Source: CAYJAY01 sp964370715 (GTDB taxonomy: Bacteria > Bacillota > Clostridia > Oscillospirales > Ruminococcaceae). From it: a stretch of 64,000 nucleotides of DNA. A model generated the notes under the pieces. It was not told the origin of the DNA, searched no databases, and worked only from the letters and a program-made list of their open reading frames with translations. The position numbers and the translations under genes are program-made. Of this stretch, positions 23,691 to 32,880 are shown in pieces. Location: positions 1 to 64,000 of the forward strand of contig CAYJKJ010000006.1 in NCBI GenBank assembly GCA_964370715.1. The letters run 5' to 3'. How positions within the stretch are numbered: position 1 is the first letter of the stretch; every line of letters begins with the position of its first letter.

Positions 23691-25817
23691 ATGATGGATA
23701 ATAAAATTAATAAGAAAATATTTGTTAATAGGGAAATTAGTTGGCTACAGTTTAACAAACGTGTATTGGATGAATGTTCTAACCCACACAACCCATTGTT
23801 TGAACAACTTAAGTTTCTTGCCATTTATGGCTCTAATCTTGATGAATTTTTTATGGTTAGAATCGGAGCATTGACCGACCAGATGATCGTGTCGCCGGGG
23901 CTTATCGACAACAAAACCGGAATGAACCTTGAACAGCAAGCCAAGGCGTCAAAAGAGATGGTTCGGGAGCTTATCAAACAAAAGGACGAAACATATCGGC
24001 TTTTGATGAAAAGGCTTTCGGATAACGGGATAAAAAAAGTTAACCTTGAAAAACTTTCTTCTAAAGACCTCCAAGTATGGAAAGAGTATTTTGAAAGAGA
24101 GCTTATGCCTCTTCTTTCGCCACAGGTTATTGACAAAAGACACCCATATCCTTTTTTGCAAAACTGCGAACAGTATGTTTATATGCAGTTCAAACAAAAA
24201 AGCGGCGGCGCATCGTTTGGGGTTATTCCTGTGCCAACTATCGGGCGTGGGGTGGTTTGGAACCCTGAAGCTTCCTCCAAAGAATTCACAACTCTTGCGG
24301 AACTTATATTTAGATTTGCGGATAAAGTTTATTCAAAATATAAAATCGACGAAAAGATATTGTTCAGGGTGACGAGAAACGCCGATATCAACCCCGATGA
24401 AGGGGTATTTAAGCTCGACACAGACTACAGAGCGGAAATGTCGATGCTTATCAAAAAGCGCAAAAAGCTAGCGCCCGTGCGTCTTCAGGTTTCAAGCGAA
24501 ATAGGGGAGGTTATGGCAAAGCATCTAACCGACCAACTAGGCATCGACAAAAACGATATTTTTGTTGAGCAAACACCGCTTGATTTAAAACATCTAATGT
24601 CGATAGAAAATGCTTTTGATTTTAGGAACTATCCGGATTTCTATTATAAGAAAAACCGAGCGCAAAAACCCGATGTTTCGTTTTATCATAGCAAGATATA
24701 TGAGAAAAACGATCAGTTGATATTTTCGCCGTTTCAAAGTTTCGACAGCACAATCGATTTAATAGATAAAGCCGCAGATGATCCCGATGTTGTTTCGATA
24801 AAGATAACGCTATACCGAGTGTCTAACGACAGCAAGATTATAAGTGCGCTGTTGAAAGCGGCGGAGAAGGGAAAACAGGTTCTTGCGATTATCGAGCTTA
24901 GAGCGAGGTTTGATGAGGAAAACAACATCGTTCATGCAAAGCTTTTAGAGGAAGCCGGTTGCACCGTTATATATGGGTTGGGGGACTATAAAGTCCATGC
25001 AAAGATTATTCTAATAACCAAAAAAGCGGGAAGCAAGTTAAGTTATATAGGATATGTTGGAACGGGCAACTTCAACGAAAAAACAGCGACGTTATATACC
25101 GATATCGGATTTATAACGTCGAAACAAAACATCTGTCTTGGGCTTTTAAATGTTTTTAATTCAATTTCTTGTGGGGAACTTCCCGACATTGATGAAAATA
25201 TATTTGTTGCGCCTATTGGGTTTAAATCACAGTTTATCAAGCTTATCGAACGAGAAATCGAAAAAGCAAAAAGCGGATTGCCGGCGGAAATTAATATTAA
25301 ATGCAACTCGATTAGCGATTATGATATTATATTAAAACTTGTCGAAGCCTCGATGGCCGGGGTTAAAGTCACGATGTATATTAGGGGTGTTTGCTGTATT
25401 CAAAGCGGCATCAAAGATTTGACCGACAACATAAGAATAGTTAGCATCGTTGGAAGATATCTTGAACATTCAAGGATATATTCGTTTGGAATTCAAGGGG
25501 ATGCGGATTATTTTATAAGTTCGGGGGACTTTTTAACAAGAAATACCGAACGGAGAATCGAAGTTGCGGTTAGGGTTAGCGATCAAAACCTTAAAGATAA
25601 GTTGAGATTGGTTTTTGAATATTCCGCAAAAGACAACATGAACGCCAACTTGCAGACAAAAGACGGAACATATCGAAAACTCGTTCCTTCGTATGCCGTT
25701 AATCAGTTTGATTCTCAGCAAGAGTTGTTTGATTATTTTAATCGATATGATAAAGAACTACAAAACAAAGGCAGAGGGTTTTTAAATAAGTTTTTTAAAA
25801 GTTTGTTTTTTGAATAG
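23691..25817 (+). CDS. ppk1: Polyphosphate kinase 1
   Basis: This 708-residue cytoplasmic or membrane-associated enzyme reversibly polymerises the gamma-phosphate of ATP into polyphosphate. The N-terminal part has NREISWLQFNKRVLDE and FFMVRIGAL. Both catalytic histidines of the phospholipase-D-like domains are present: His 436 in KVHAKIILI, which is autophosphorylated, and His 593 in RYLEHSRIYSF. Other motifs are SIKITLYRVS, ARFDEENNI, GTGNFNEKTATLYTD and SSGDFLTRNTERRIEVA. GGATGAG six bases before ATG 23691 can act as SD; GTG 23685 is an alternative. Length is usual. Confidence 0.95.
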   Translation: MMDNKINKKIFVNREISWLQFNKRVLDECSNPHNPLFEQLKFLAIYGSNLDEFFMVRIGALTDQMIVSPGLIDNKTGMNLEQQAKASKEMVRELIKQKDETYRLLMKRLSDNGIKKVNLEKLSSKDLQVWKEYFERELMPLLSPQVIDKRHPYPFLQNCEQYVYMQFKQKSGGASFGVIPVPTIGRGVVWNPEASSKEFTTLAELIFRFADKVYSKYKIDEKILFRVTRNADINPDEGVFKLDTDYRAEMSMLIKKRKKLAPVRLQVSSEIGEVMAKHLTDQLGIDKNDIFVEQTPLDLKHLMSIENAFDFRNYPDFYYKKNRAQKPDVSFYHSKIYEKNDQLIFSPFQSFDSTIDLIDKAADDPDVVSIKITLYRVSNDSKIISALLKAAEKGKQVLAIIELRARFDEENNIVHAKLLEEAGCTVIYGLGDYKVHAKIILITKKAGSKLSYIGYVGTGNFNEKTATLYTDIGFITSKQNICLGLLNVFNSISCGELPDIDENIFVAPIGFKSQFIKLIEREIEKAKSGLPAEINIKCNSISDYDIILKLVEASMAGVKVTMYIRGVCCIQSGIKDLTDNIRIVSIVGRYLEHSRIYSFGIQGDADYFISSGDFLTRNTERRIEVAVRVSDQNLKDKLRLVFEYSAKDNMNANLQTKDGTYRKLVPSYAVNQFDSQQELFDYFNRYDKELQNKGRGFLNKFFKSLFFE

Positions 25818-25831
25818 AAACATATAAAAAC

Positions 25832-25875
25832 AAAAGACATCGAAGAACGAATTTTTCGTAGCTTCGGTGTCTTTT
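25832..25875. terminator. Bidirectional terminator between ppk1 and the NERD gene
   Basis: AAAAGACATCGAAG...CTTCGGTGTCTTTT with a further ACGAA/TTCGT pairing makes a long stem ending in T on both strands. It serves the convergent plus gene (ppk1) and minus gene (25884-26801). Confidence 0.8.
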
Positions 25876-25883
25876 AATATCGT

Positions 25884-26801
25884 TTATTTTGATATAATGT
25901 TCCTGCATTTTGGATAGCTTGAACAACCATAGAACTCTTCGCCGATGTTGTTTCCTCTTTTAGCGGTTCTTAAAACCATAGTTCCGCCACATCTGGTGCA
26001 TATTACAGGGGTGTTTTGCGAACTTGATTGAGTTTCAGTTGGCGAGGTTGGGCTGGTTTGTTGGGCAGAGGTTTTGTATGAACGATATTTTTCCATATAG
26101 TTTTGGGGGTTTTGCTTATGTGCATTAAGGAAAAATTGGGCTAAATCGATAGCATCCTTTTCAAAACCTTCTTCTTTTGGGTCATGATTTTTTCTTATAG
26201 TTCTAACCAATTGATCTATTCCTATAATATGGTTTCGTACATCTTTGGGAGCATACCTTGTGTTGATTTTCCCGGTAGGGTTTGCCATAACTACTAGAGG
26301 TACATACCCATGTGAGCCGAATTTATTAAATAGAGCTTTTGTTAGAATATTCTTTTTTTCGTTATATCTAATCTGCCTTACAAGTTGAACATGGCGTTCG
26401 CATTGCGTGACAGGTGAATATATTTTATGGGATACACCGTTAATTTTTCTCATAAATTCGCCTGTGTCTGTAACTAATATATCACCATACATATTTTTGC
26501 ATTCAATAATGTAGTTTAAATATCTTGTTATAACCAAAAAATCAATTTGTCCACTTAGCCCTTCAAATTCGAGATATAGATCTTGAAGGACAAGCATTGG
26601 AAACCCACTGTTTTTGAGTTCGAATAATATAGCTTGCTCACCTTTTATACCATATTCAAGATTACGAATAGTTTGTTCCAAATCTTTTTTATGTTCCGGC
26701 GAACAGGTAGATAATATGGCTTTTAATTCTTCTATTTCTTTAAAAGATATTGAATCATCTTTTAAAATTTCGCACCCTTTAATTTTGTCGAATACTCCCA
26801 T
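25884..26801 (-). CDS. NERD domain protein with topoisomerase-type zinc ribbon
   Basis: This 305-residue protein has a nuclease-related domain (NERD) at about residues 55-185. The restriction-like core GQIDFLVIT...YIIECKN gives the D-x(n)-ExK-type catalytic arrangement. Residues about 240-265 are a Thr/Ser/Gln-rich linker. The C-terminus is a four-cysteine topoisomerase I-type zinc ribbon (CTRCGG and CSSYPKCRN) that binds single-stranded DNA. NERD proteins are proposed DNA-processing or defence factors, but functions are mostly unproven. Start 26801 follows GGAGG; an upstream ATG (26822) has no SD. It has its own strong promoter, and convergent terminators surround it, so it is a self-contained unit. 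Confidence 0.85.
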   Translation of the reverse strand: MGVFDKIKGCEILKDDSISFKEIEELKAILSTCSPEHKKDLEQTIRNLEYGIKGEQAILFELKNSGFPMLVLQDLYLEFEGLSGQIDFLVITRYLNYIIECKNMYGDILVTDTGEFMRKINGVSHKIYSPVTQCERHVQLVRQIRYNEKKNILTKALFNKFGSHGYVPLVVMANPTGKINTRYAPKDVRNHIIGIDQLVRTIRKNHDPKEEGFEKDAIDLAQFFLNAHKQNPQNYMEKYRSYKTSAQQTSPTSPTETQSSSQNTPVICTRCGGTMVLRTAKRGNNIGEEFYGCSSYPKCRNIISK

Positions 26802-26839
26802 TTTAACCTCCAAAACCAACAATAATAAACTATTATATA

Positions 26840-26868
26840 ATTGTAGTTTATTTCCTTTGAATCGTCAA
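26840..26868 (-). promoter_or_regulatory. Promoter of the NERD gene
   Basis: On the minus strand TTGACG (26868-26863), a 17-base spacer and TACAAT (26845-26840) give a near-consensus sigma-A promoter. The start is near 26833, about 32 bases before the ATG. Confidence 0.7.
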
Positions 26869-26919
26869 GATTAAAAGGCTTTGTTTTGCATACACGAATA
26901 GCCAGAATAGAACCAAATT

Positions 26920-26952
26920 AAAGGGTTTGCAACAATTTGTCGCAAACCCTTT
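26920..26952 (-). terminator. Terminator of the ilvE operon
   Basis: On the minus strand AAAGGGTTTGC pairs perfectly with GCAAACCCTTT (11 bp) around an 11-base loop and is followed by AATTT. It lies 12 bases after the stop of the zinc-ribbon membrane protein. Confidence 0.75.
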
Positions 26953-26964
26953 TAAATTTAGCCT

Positions 26965-27195
26965 TTAAACGTCCTGTCCGCAATGGTCGCAAACGTCGTC
27001 TTTGTGGATGACGTTAAGGAGCTTTTTGCAGTTTTTGCAACGATAGAAAACCAACGTTTGAAAAAGACTGGCAAGAAGGATGACAGAACCAATGTATGAC
27101 AATGGGTTAAATGAAATATAGTTTCCGAAAACTCCGAGAACTATTCCGACCCAAGGTCCTGCTATAAAGATGATATAACTTTTATTGTTATCCAT
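26965..27195 (-). CDS. Small membrane protein with C-terminal zinc ribbon
   Basis: This 76-residue protein has two closely spaced membrane spans (about residues 5-25 and 29-48). A cytoplasmic four-cysteine zinc ribbon follows, YRCKNCKK and CDHCGQDV at the C-terminus. It resembles zinc-ribbon membrane proteins of unknown function in Firmicutes. Its ATG overlaps the ilvE stop codon (TAATG), so it is translated with the aminotransferase. No functional link between them is visible from sequence. Confidence 0.7.
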   Translation of the reverse strand: MDNNKSYIIFIAGPWVGIVLGVFGNYISFNPLSYIGSVILLASLFQTLVFYRCKNCKKLLNVIHKDDVCDHCGQDV

Positions 27196-28265
27196 TATAC
27201 AACTTTAACAACCCAACCATATGTGTCTTCAACAGAACCCCATTGAATGCCGGTTAGTTGGTCATATAGCCTTTGCGAAACTTCCCCTATCTTTCCGCCG
27301 TTTAAAACCATTTCACGTCCGTTTGCTCTTAAAACGCCAACGGGAGAGATAACAGCGGCTGTTCCGGTTCCAAACATTTCTTTAAGGCTTCCGTCGTCGT
27401 ATGCTTTTTCGATTTCTTCGAGGGAAATCTTGCGTTCGACAACGTTTAATCCCCAACTCTTAAGGATTTCTATCGAACTTTTTCTCGTTATACCGGGGAG
27501 AATACTTCCGCCAAGAGCCGGAGTTATAATCTCATCGCCAATCGAGAAAAACACGTTCATAGTGCCTACTTCTTCGATATATTTTCTTTCGATACCGTCT
27601 AGCCATAGAACTTGAGCGAAACCTTCTTTTTTGGCTATGTTTTGAGCTTTGATAGCCGAAGCATAGTTTCCGCCGGTTTTAGCAGCACCCGTTCCGCCTT
27701 TGACAGCACGAACAAAGTTTTCTTCAACATAGATTTTAACAGGATCAAGTCCGCTTGCGTAATAAGAGCCAACAGGCGACATTATGACAACATAAAGATA
27801 GCTGTTTCCGGCACGAACGCCAAGGTTTGCGTCTGATGCAAATATAAACGGACGGATATAAAGCGAGCAACCATCGCTTTTAGGAACCCAACGCTCGTCA
27901 ACTTTAACAAGTTCTTTAAGCGAATCTACGCAAAACTGCACATCGATTTCGGGAATACAAAGGCGCTCATTACTCATGTTGAGGCGTTTGAAATTCTCGT
28001 CGGGACGGAAAAGCTGAACAGAACCGTCTTTCGTGCGGTATGCTTTCATTCCTTCAAAAACCTCTTGCGCATAGTGGAGAACCATGGCGGCAGGGTCTAG
28101 TGGGAGCGGAGCATATGGAACAATTCTAGCGCTATGCCAACCTTTGCCCTCGTCATAGTTCATGATGAGCATATGGTCGGTGAAGATGTTGCCAAAACCG
28201 AGTTTGCTTTCATCTGTGAAAAGCGGTTTAAGATTTTGAGATTTTTCAATTTTTAGGTCCATCAT
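27195..28265 (-). CDS. ilvE: Branched-chain amino acid aminotransferase
   Basis: This 356-residue PLP enzyme of fold type IV performs the last step of leucine, isoleucine and valine synthesis with glutamate as donor. The PLP lysine lies in GTGAAKTGGNYA. Other motifs are FGNIFTDHM, GWHSARIVPY, EVFEGMKAY, RPFIFASDANLGVRA and the region EEVGTMNVFF. GILPGITR-type residues (SILPGITRKSS) and MFGTGTAAVISPVG complete the fold. It is of the 340-360-residue type typical of Gram-positive bacteria. GGAG lies nine bases before the ATG pair. Its promoter overlaps that of the divergent DUF1015 gene. Confidence 0.95.
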   Translation of the reverse strand: MMDLKIEKSQNLKPLFTDESKLGFGNIFTDHMLIMNYDEGKGWHSARIVPYAPLPLDPAAMVLHYAQEVFEGMKAYRTKDGSVQLFRPDENFKRLNMSNERLCIPEIDVQFCVDSLKELVKVDERWVPKSDGCSLYIRPFIFASDANLGVRAGNSYLYVVIMSPVGSYYASGLDPVKIYVEENFVRAVKGGTGAAKTGGNYASAIKAQNIAKKEGFAQVLWLDGIERKYIEEVGTMNVFFSIGDEIITPALGGSILPGITRKSSIEILKSWGLNVVERKISLEEIEKAYDDGSLKEMFGTGTAAVISPVGVLRANGREMVLNGGKIGEVSQRLYDQLTGIQWGSVEDTYGWVVKVV

Positions 28266-28303
28266 CTGCGTCTCCTTTTTTTATGGTAATACTTTTTTTA
28301 GAT

Positions 28304-28332
28304 TTGATTTTTTGCTGTTATTATATTATACT
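28304..28332 (+). promoter_or_regulatory. Promoter of the DUF1015 gene
   Basis: TTGATT (28304-28309), a 17-base spacer and TATACT (28327-28332) on the plus strand. Its -10 box shares bases with the -10 box of the divergent ilvE promoter. Confidence 0.6.
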
Positions 28333-28353
28333 AGTTTATATAATAAAAATCAA
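28325..28353 (-). promoter_or_regulatory. Promoter of ilvE
   Basis: On the minus strand TTGATT (28353-28348), 17 bases, and consensus TATAAT (28330-28325). The start is near 28318, about 53 bases before the ATG, with no room for a T-box leader. Confidence 0.7.
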
Positions 28354-28381
28354 ATATATTTAACAAAAAAAAGAGGTAACT

Positions 28382-29659
28382 ATGGCTGTTTTTCGTCCGT
28401 TTTGTGGAACAAGGTATACAAAATCAAAAGATATATCAAATTTTGTCTGTCCTCCTTATGATATTGTTGGGGAAAAAGAAAGAAACGAACTTTTATTAAT
28501 TGAAAAAAATAACGTTATTTCGATAGAACTCCCCGAAGGAAACGACCAACAAAAATATATAAATGCAAAGACAAAGCTTGACGAGATGTTTTCGCAACAA
28601 GTTTTAAACCGTGATGCTAAAGAGGGCTATTATATCTATCAAATGGAGTTTGAACTAGAGGGGGAAAATTTAAGCGTTGAGGGTATAGTGGGTGCGCAAC
28701 GGTTAACTCCGTTTGAACAAAAGGAAGTTTTGCCGCATGAATTTACGTTGTCTAAAGCTAAAGACGACAGATTGAACCTTATTAAAAGTTGCAAAACCAA
28801 CATAAGCTCGGTTTATTCGATGTTTGATGATAGCGATAAATTTATAACCAATATAATCGAAAACACAATTAAAACAAGCGAACCGCTAAGCTTTTGTGTT
28901 CAAGACGGCGTTTCGCATAGGCTATATGTTATAGACGACCAACAACAAGTTGATATGATAGAGCAAGGATTTAAAGATAAAAAGATGTATATAGCGGATG
29001 GCCACCATCGATACGAAACGGGGATTAATTTTAAAAACTATCTTTTAAGCTGTGGGGAAAATGTTGATGAAAACCACCCTGCATCGTATATCATGATGAC
29101 GGCAGTAGCCTCTAACAACAAAGGGCTCATTGTTCTTCCGACCCATAGGATAGTTAGAAACGTTGAAAACTATTCTTCAAAAGATATGCTTGAAAAATTA
29201 AAACTGTGCTTTGATGTCTTGGAGTTGAACGATATTGAACAAGCTAACATATCACTGAAAAAAGCTTATGACAACGCCGAAAAAGCGTTTGTTCTTTATG
29301 ACAAAACGTTTTATCTTTTAAAACTAAAAGATATCGAATTTGCAAGAAAAGCAATTAAGGATCGCTCGGAACAATATAAAAACCTTGATGTTTCGGTGCT
29401 TCATTCTATGATCCTTGAGGGGATTATGGGGATAACCCCCGAAAACATGGCAGCCGGAAAAAGCCTCTCATACACAAGATCAGAAATAGAAGCGGTCGAA
29501 TGCGTTGACAATGGCGAGGCGGTTTGCGCTTTGTTGATTAACCCAACTAGGGTAGGGGAAATTATAGCGGTTGCGGATGCTTTTGATAAGATGCCTCAAA
29601 AGAGCACATATTTTTATCCTAAACTGATAACCGGCCTTGTTATGAATGTTTTGGATTGA
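28382..29659 (+). CDS. DUF1015 family protein (possible SbnI/SerK-like kinase fold)
   Basis: This 425-residue soluble protein belongs to DUF1015. Family marks are VCPPYDIVGEKER near residue 27, LPHEFTLSKAKDDRL around 120, and the strongly conserved ADGHHRYETG around 205. SVLHSMILEGIMG lies near 345. The family has a ParB/sulfiredoxin-like fold, and some relatives (SbnI, SerK) are free-serine kinases, so a serine-phosphorylating role in amino acid metabolism is conceivable. This protein has not been assigned that activity by anything visible here. It is transcribed divergently from ilvE from overlapping promoters. SD AGAGG lies six bases upstream of ATG. Confidence 0.85.
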   Translation: MAVFRPFCGTRYTKSKDISNFVCPPYDIVGEKERNELLLIEKNNVISIELPEGNDQQKYINAKTKLDEMFSQQVLNRDAKEGYYIYQMEFELEGENLSVEGIVGAQRLTPFEQKEVLPHEFTLSKAKDDRLNLIKSCKTNISSVYSMFDDSDKFITNIIENTIKTSEPLSFCVQDGVSHRLYVIDDQQQVDMIEQGFKDKKMYIADGHHRYETGINFKNYLLSCGENVDENHPASYIMMTAVASNNKGLIVLPTHRIVRNVENYSSKDMLEKLKLCFDVLELNDIEQANISLKKAYDNAEKAFVLYDKTFYLLKLKDIEFARKAIKDRSEQYKNLDVSVLHSMILEGIMGITPENMAAGKSLSYTRSEIEAVECVDNGEAVCALLINPTRVGEIIAVADAFDKMPQKSTYFYPKLITGLVMNVLD

Positions 29660-29701
29660 ACAGACATATTATATTAGGGAACTGTAATTTGTTTTCAAAA
29701 C

Positions 29702-29730
29702 TTGAATTTTTGCGGTGGATATTGTATAAT
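29702..29730 (+). promoter_or_regulatory. Promoter of the M23 peptidase gene
   Basis: TTGAAT (29702-29707), a 17-base spacer and consensus TATAAT (29725-29730), with a start near 29737, about 44 bases before the ATG. Confidence 0.75.
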
Positions 29731-29780
29731 ACAATGAGAATAACTTTAATAGGTTTCGTTTCACATTTAAAGGAATGTTT

Positions 29781-31529
29781 ATGTATAATATAATCGCAAG
29801 AATTTTAAATAGAAATACAAATCCCGCAAAACATAGGCGGCAGAAGATATCTCTCGGTCGCCTTTTTCGTTATGTCCTATACTATATAGATTCGTTGATG
29901 TACTATGTAGGGGCAACAGCGGAACGTGGATTTAAGAACATATTTCGAAAGATAAGAAAGTTTCTTTCAAGAATAGCAACGTTTGTTGGCATGATACTTG
30001 ATATAACGCTTGGAACTTTAATTCGCGGAATAGCAGCATTTTTAAAAGATATTATAGCTCCGTTTGTCAAACTGTTTACAAGCATCAGAAGCTATGTTAT
30101 CGTAATGTCGGATCCAAGGTTTCGAGATCCAAGGCTCAGAGCAATGCGCAGAAAACAGTTTTTCAGATATGGTTGGCTTTGGAACAAAGGGCTTTTTAAC
30201 AAGATGTTGAATTCTATCTTGCCGTTTGTTTCGCTCGCTGTATGTGTGTATGTTGTTTACACAGCGGCAAACCTCAACTATGTTCTTTCGGTTTCGCATA
30301 ACGGTCAGATAATCGGATATGTTGAAAACGAAAATATATACGACTCGGCGCAAAGAATTTTGCAACGAAAAGTTTTATATGCCGAGGATAACACAGCATG
30401 GTCAGCCGAAGCGACGCTGGGGCTTGCGGTAGTTGATCAATCTCAACTGGCAACCCAGGATATGATGGCGGACACTCTTTTGGATGTTTCGGGAACCGAG
30501 ATTACCGATGCATCGGGATTATATATCGGCGGCGAGTTCTATGGAGCAACAACGGCAAAAGACCTTATGCTAGACGCTATAGACGCATATCTTCAACCGC
30601 ATAAAGATGCCGTTGCAACATATCCCGGAACAACGGTTAGGTTTATTCGTGACGTCGAGATGGTCGACGGAATATATCCCGAAAGCAGCGTTGTGACGTT
30701 TGAGGAACTTGTGCAAGTTTTGAACACGTCGACCGAACGAGATATCTATTACACCGCAATCGAAGGCGAGGTAGTTGAACAGATAGCTACCAAAAACGGC
30801 ATGACAGTTGAGACGTTGCGCCTTTTAAATCCAACATTAACAACCGATGTTATCGAAACCGGAACCCAACTTTTAGTTGCGGAAAACGAACCACTGCTAG
30901 GGGTTAAAACGGTTTTATTGGAAACTTCAAACGAAAGCATACCATTCACTACAAACGTTATTAAAGACCCGAGATACTATGTTGGCTACACCCAAACTAT
31001 CATCCCCGGAAAAACAGGAGTTCGACAGGTTACAACCGAGGTTGAATACCAAAACGGTGTTGTTATCGGAAGAAATATTATCGAAGAAGTTGTTATATCC
31101 GAACCCGTTGCCCAAGAGGTTGTCGAGGGGGTTAAACAGTTTGTCGGAGAAGGTCAAAGCGAAAAACTTCAATGGCCAACCGGAACATATCAACGCGTCA
31201 GCCGTGGTTGGATACCGGGATACCATCTTGGAATCGATATTGCGGCGGTTCAAGGAACTCCTATTTATGCCGCAGAAAGCGGAATAGTAACCGTTTCGAG
31301 CTGGTCGTTTGTTGGATATGGAAACTATGTTCAAATAGACCATGGCGAAGGATTTGAAACGCTTTATGCCCATAACGTTTCAAACGTCGTAAGCGCCGGA
31401 GATGTTGTTTCGAGAGGTCAACTTATCGCATACGTTGGAACAACAGGAAACTCAACGGGGCCGCATCTTCACTTCGAAGTTAGGGTTGATGGCGAAAGAG
31501 TTCCGACAGAGCCTTATCTATATGATTAA
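29781..31529 (+). CDS. Membrane-anchored LysM/G5/M23 cell-wall peptidase
   Basis: This 582-residue protein probably trims peptidoglycan at the outer face of the membrane. A basic cytoplasmic N-terminus of about 140 residues precedes one span near residues 148-168. A LysM-like peptidoglycan-binding domain (about 325-375, IATKNGMTVETLRLLNP) follows, then a G5 domain (about 385-450). The C-terminal M23 endopeptidase has His 482 and Asp 486 (HLGIDIA) and HLHFEV with His 562 and 564, which complete the zinc site. ATG 29781 is chosen because AAAGGA lies six bases upstream, and the ATG six bases earlier overlaps that SD. The long basic N-terminus, with two amphipathic or membrane-hugging stretches, is unusual. 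Confidence 0.88.
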   Translation: MYNIIARILNRNTNPAKHRRQKISLGRLFRYVLYYIDSLMYYVGATAERGFKNIFRKIRKFLSRIATFVGMILDITLGTLIRGIAAFLKDIIAPFVKLFTSIRSYVIVMSDPRFRDPRLRAMRRKQFFRYGWLWNKGLFNKMLNSILPFVSLAVCVYVVYTAANLNYVLSVSHNGQIIGYVENENIYDSAQRILQRKVLYAEDNTAWSAEATLGLAVVDQSQLATQDMMADTLLDVSGTEITDASGLYIGGEFYGATTAKDLMLDAIDAYLQPHKDAVATYPGTTVRFIRDVEMVDGIYPESSVVTFEELVQVLNTSTERDIYYTAIEGEVVEQIATKNGMTVETLRLLNPTLTTDVIETGTQLLVAENEPLLGVKTVLLETSNESIPFTTNVIKDPRYYVGYTQTIIPGKTGVRQVTTEVEYQNGVVIGRNIIEEVVISEPVAQEVVEGVKQFVGEGQSEKLQWPTGTYQRVSRGWIPGYHLGIDIAAVQGTPIYAAESGIVTVSSWSFVGYGNYVQIDHGEGFETLYAHNVSNVVSAGDVVSRGQLIAYVGTTGNSTGPHLHFEVRVDGERVPTEPYLYD

Positions 31530-31586
31530 CGCTTGTAAACAATAAATTGCAAATAAATCAAGTTGAGAGAACAAGAGGAAAGTTTT

Positions 31587-32867
31587 TTGGGAAAATATAT
31601 TATTAACGGCAGAAATGCTCTTGAGGGAAAAATCCCTATCTTTGGCGCAAAAAATTCTGCAGTGGCTATCATTCCGGCGGTTATACTTTCGGATGAACCA
31701 TGTATTATAGATAACGTTCCGATGATTAACGATGTCTTGGTTATTTTGGATATCCTTAAACAGATGGGTGCAAAGGTCGAGATGCTAGCGCCACATAAAT
31801 ACCGAATCGATGCAACAAAGATTTCGTCATACGATGCCCCAAGAGATCTTTCAAGAAGCATGAGAGCTTCATATTATTTTCTCGGAGCGCTGCTTGGGAA
31901 ATACCAAAAAGCAAGCATTTCGATGCCGGGTGGTTGTGATTTGGGTCCTCGACCCATCGACCAACACCTTAAAGCTTTTGAATATCTTGGAGCGACATGG
32001 GATTCGGAACATGGCTCGGTTATCGTTCAGTCGAACGACCGATTGAAAGGGGAACACATATTTTTTGACACGGTGTCGGTTGGGGCGACTATCAACGCAA
32101 TAATCGCCGCAGTCAGAGCCGAGGGGCTAACGGTTCTCGAAAACGTTGCGAAAGAACCCCACGTTGTTGATGTTGCAAACTTTTTAAACTCGATGGGCGC
32201 TGATGTTAGAGGAGCGGGTACCGACGTTATCAAGATAAGAGGGGTAGACCGCCTTAAAGGTTCGGAATATTCCGTTGTTCCCGATCAGATAGAAGCCGGA
32301 ACATATCTTGTTGCGGCAGCGGCAACGGGCGGCGATGTTATAATCGATAATATTATACCGAAACATCTTGAATCGATAGTTGCAAAGCTTATCAAAGCCG
32401 GCGCAAATATTGAGGAATTTGATGATTATTTAAGGGTTACAAGATATGGAGCTCTTTATTCAACAAACATAAGAACGATGCCACACCCCGGTTTTCCAAC
32501 CGATATGCAACCCCAGTTTGCGGCTATATTGTCGCTAGCCAGAGGAACATCGATAGTTTCAGAAGGTATATGGGATTCTCGTTTTAGATATGCTGATGAG
32601 CTTCGCCGAATGGGGGCGAGAATACAGGTTGATGAAAAGACGGCGGTTATCGAAGGGGTTGAAGCCCTTGAGGGCGCAAACGTTAGAGCGCTTGATCTCA
32701 GAGCAGGCGCAGCGCTCGTAATAGCAGGTCTCGTAGCCCATGGAACAACCGAAATCGATGATATATACCATGTTGAGCGTGGATATGAGGATATTGTTGG
32801 AAAGCTTAGAAATGTTGGAGCTGATATTAAACTGCTAGACGACGAGATTTCCCAAAAAAGAGCATAA
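31587..32867 (+). CDS. murA: UDP-N-acetylglucosamine 1-carboxyvinyltransferase MurA
   Basis: This 426-residue cytosolic enzyme transfers enolpyruvate from PEP to UDP-GlcNAc, the first committed step of peptidoglycan synthesis, and is the fosfomycin target. The active-site Cys is at residue 117 in GGCDLGPRPIDQH, so it should be fosfomycin-sensitive by this criterion. Other motifs are NGRNALEGKIPIFGAKNSAV, PDQIEAGTYL and GFPTDMQPQF. RAGAALVIAGL lies near the C-terminus. TTG 31587 is preferred, with AGAGGAAAG as SD; TTG 31563 would add eight residues. It follows the M23 peptidase by 57 bases, so both wall genes may share a transcript. Confidence 0.94.
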   Translation: MGKYIINGRNALEGKIPIFGAKNSAVAIIPAVILSDEPCIIDNVPMINDVLVILDILKQMGAKVEMLAPHKYRIDATKISSYDAPRDLSRSMRASYYFLGALLGKYQKASISMPGGCDLGPRPIDQHLKAFEYLGATWDSEHGSVIVQSNDRLKGEHIFFDTVSVGATINAIIAAVRAEGLTVLENVAKEPHVVDVANFLNSMGADVRGAGTDVIKIRGVDRLKGSEYSVVPDQIEAGTYLVAAAATGGDVIIDNIIPKHLESIVAKLIKAGANIEEFDDYLRVTRYGALYSTNIRTMPHPGFPTDMQPQFAAILSLARGTSIVSEGIWDSRFRYADELRRMGARIQVDEKTAVIEGVEALEGANVRALDLRAGAALVIAGLVAHGTTEIDDIYHVERGYEDIVGKLRNVGADIKLLDDEISQKRA

Positions 32868-32880
32868 AAAAATATAACAA

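Noticed and set aside
27180..28381. T-box or other amino-acid riboswitch before ilvE
   Set aside because: The promoter lies only about 60 bases upstream of the start codon, leaving no room for a T-box leader.
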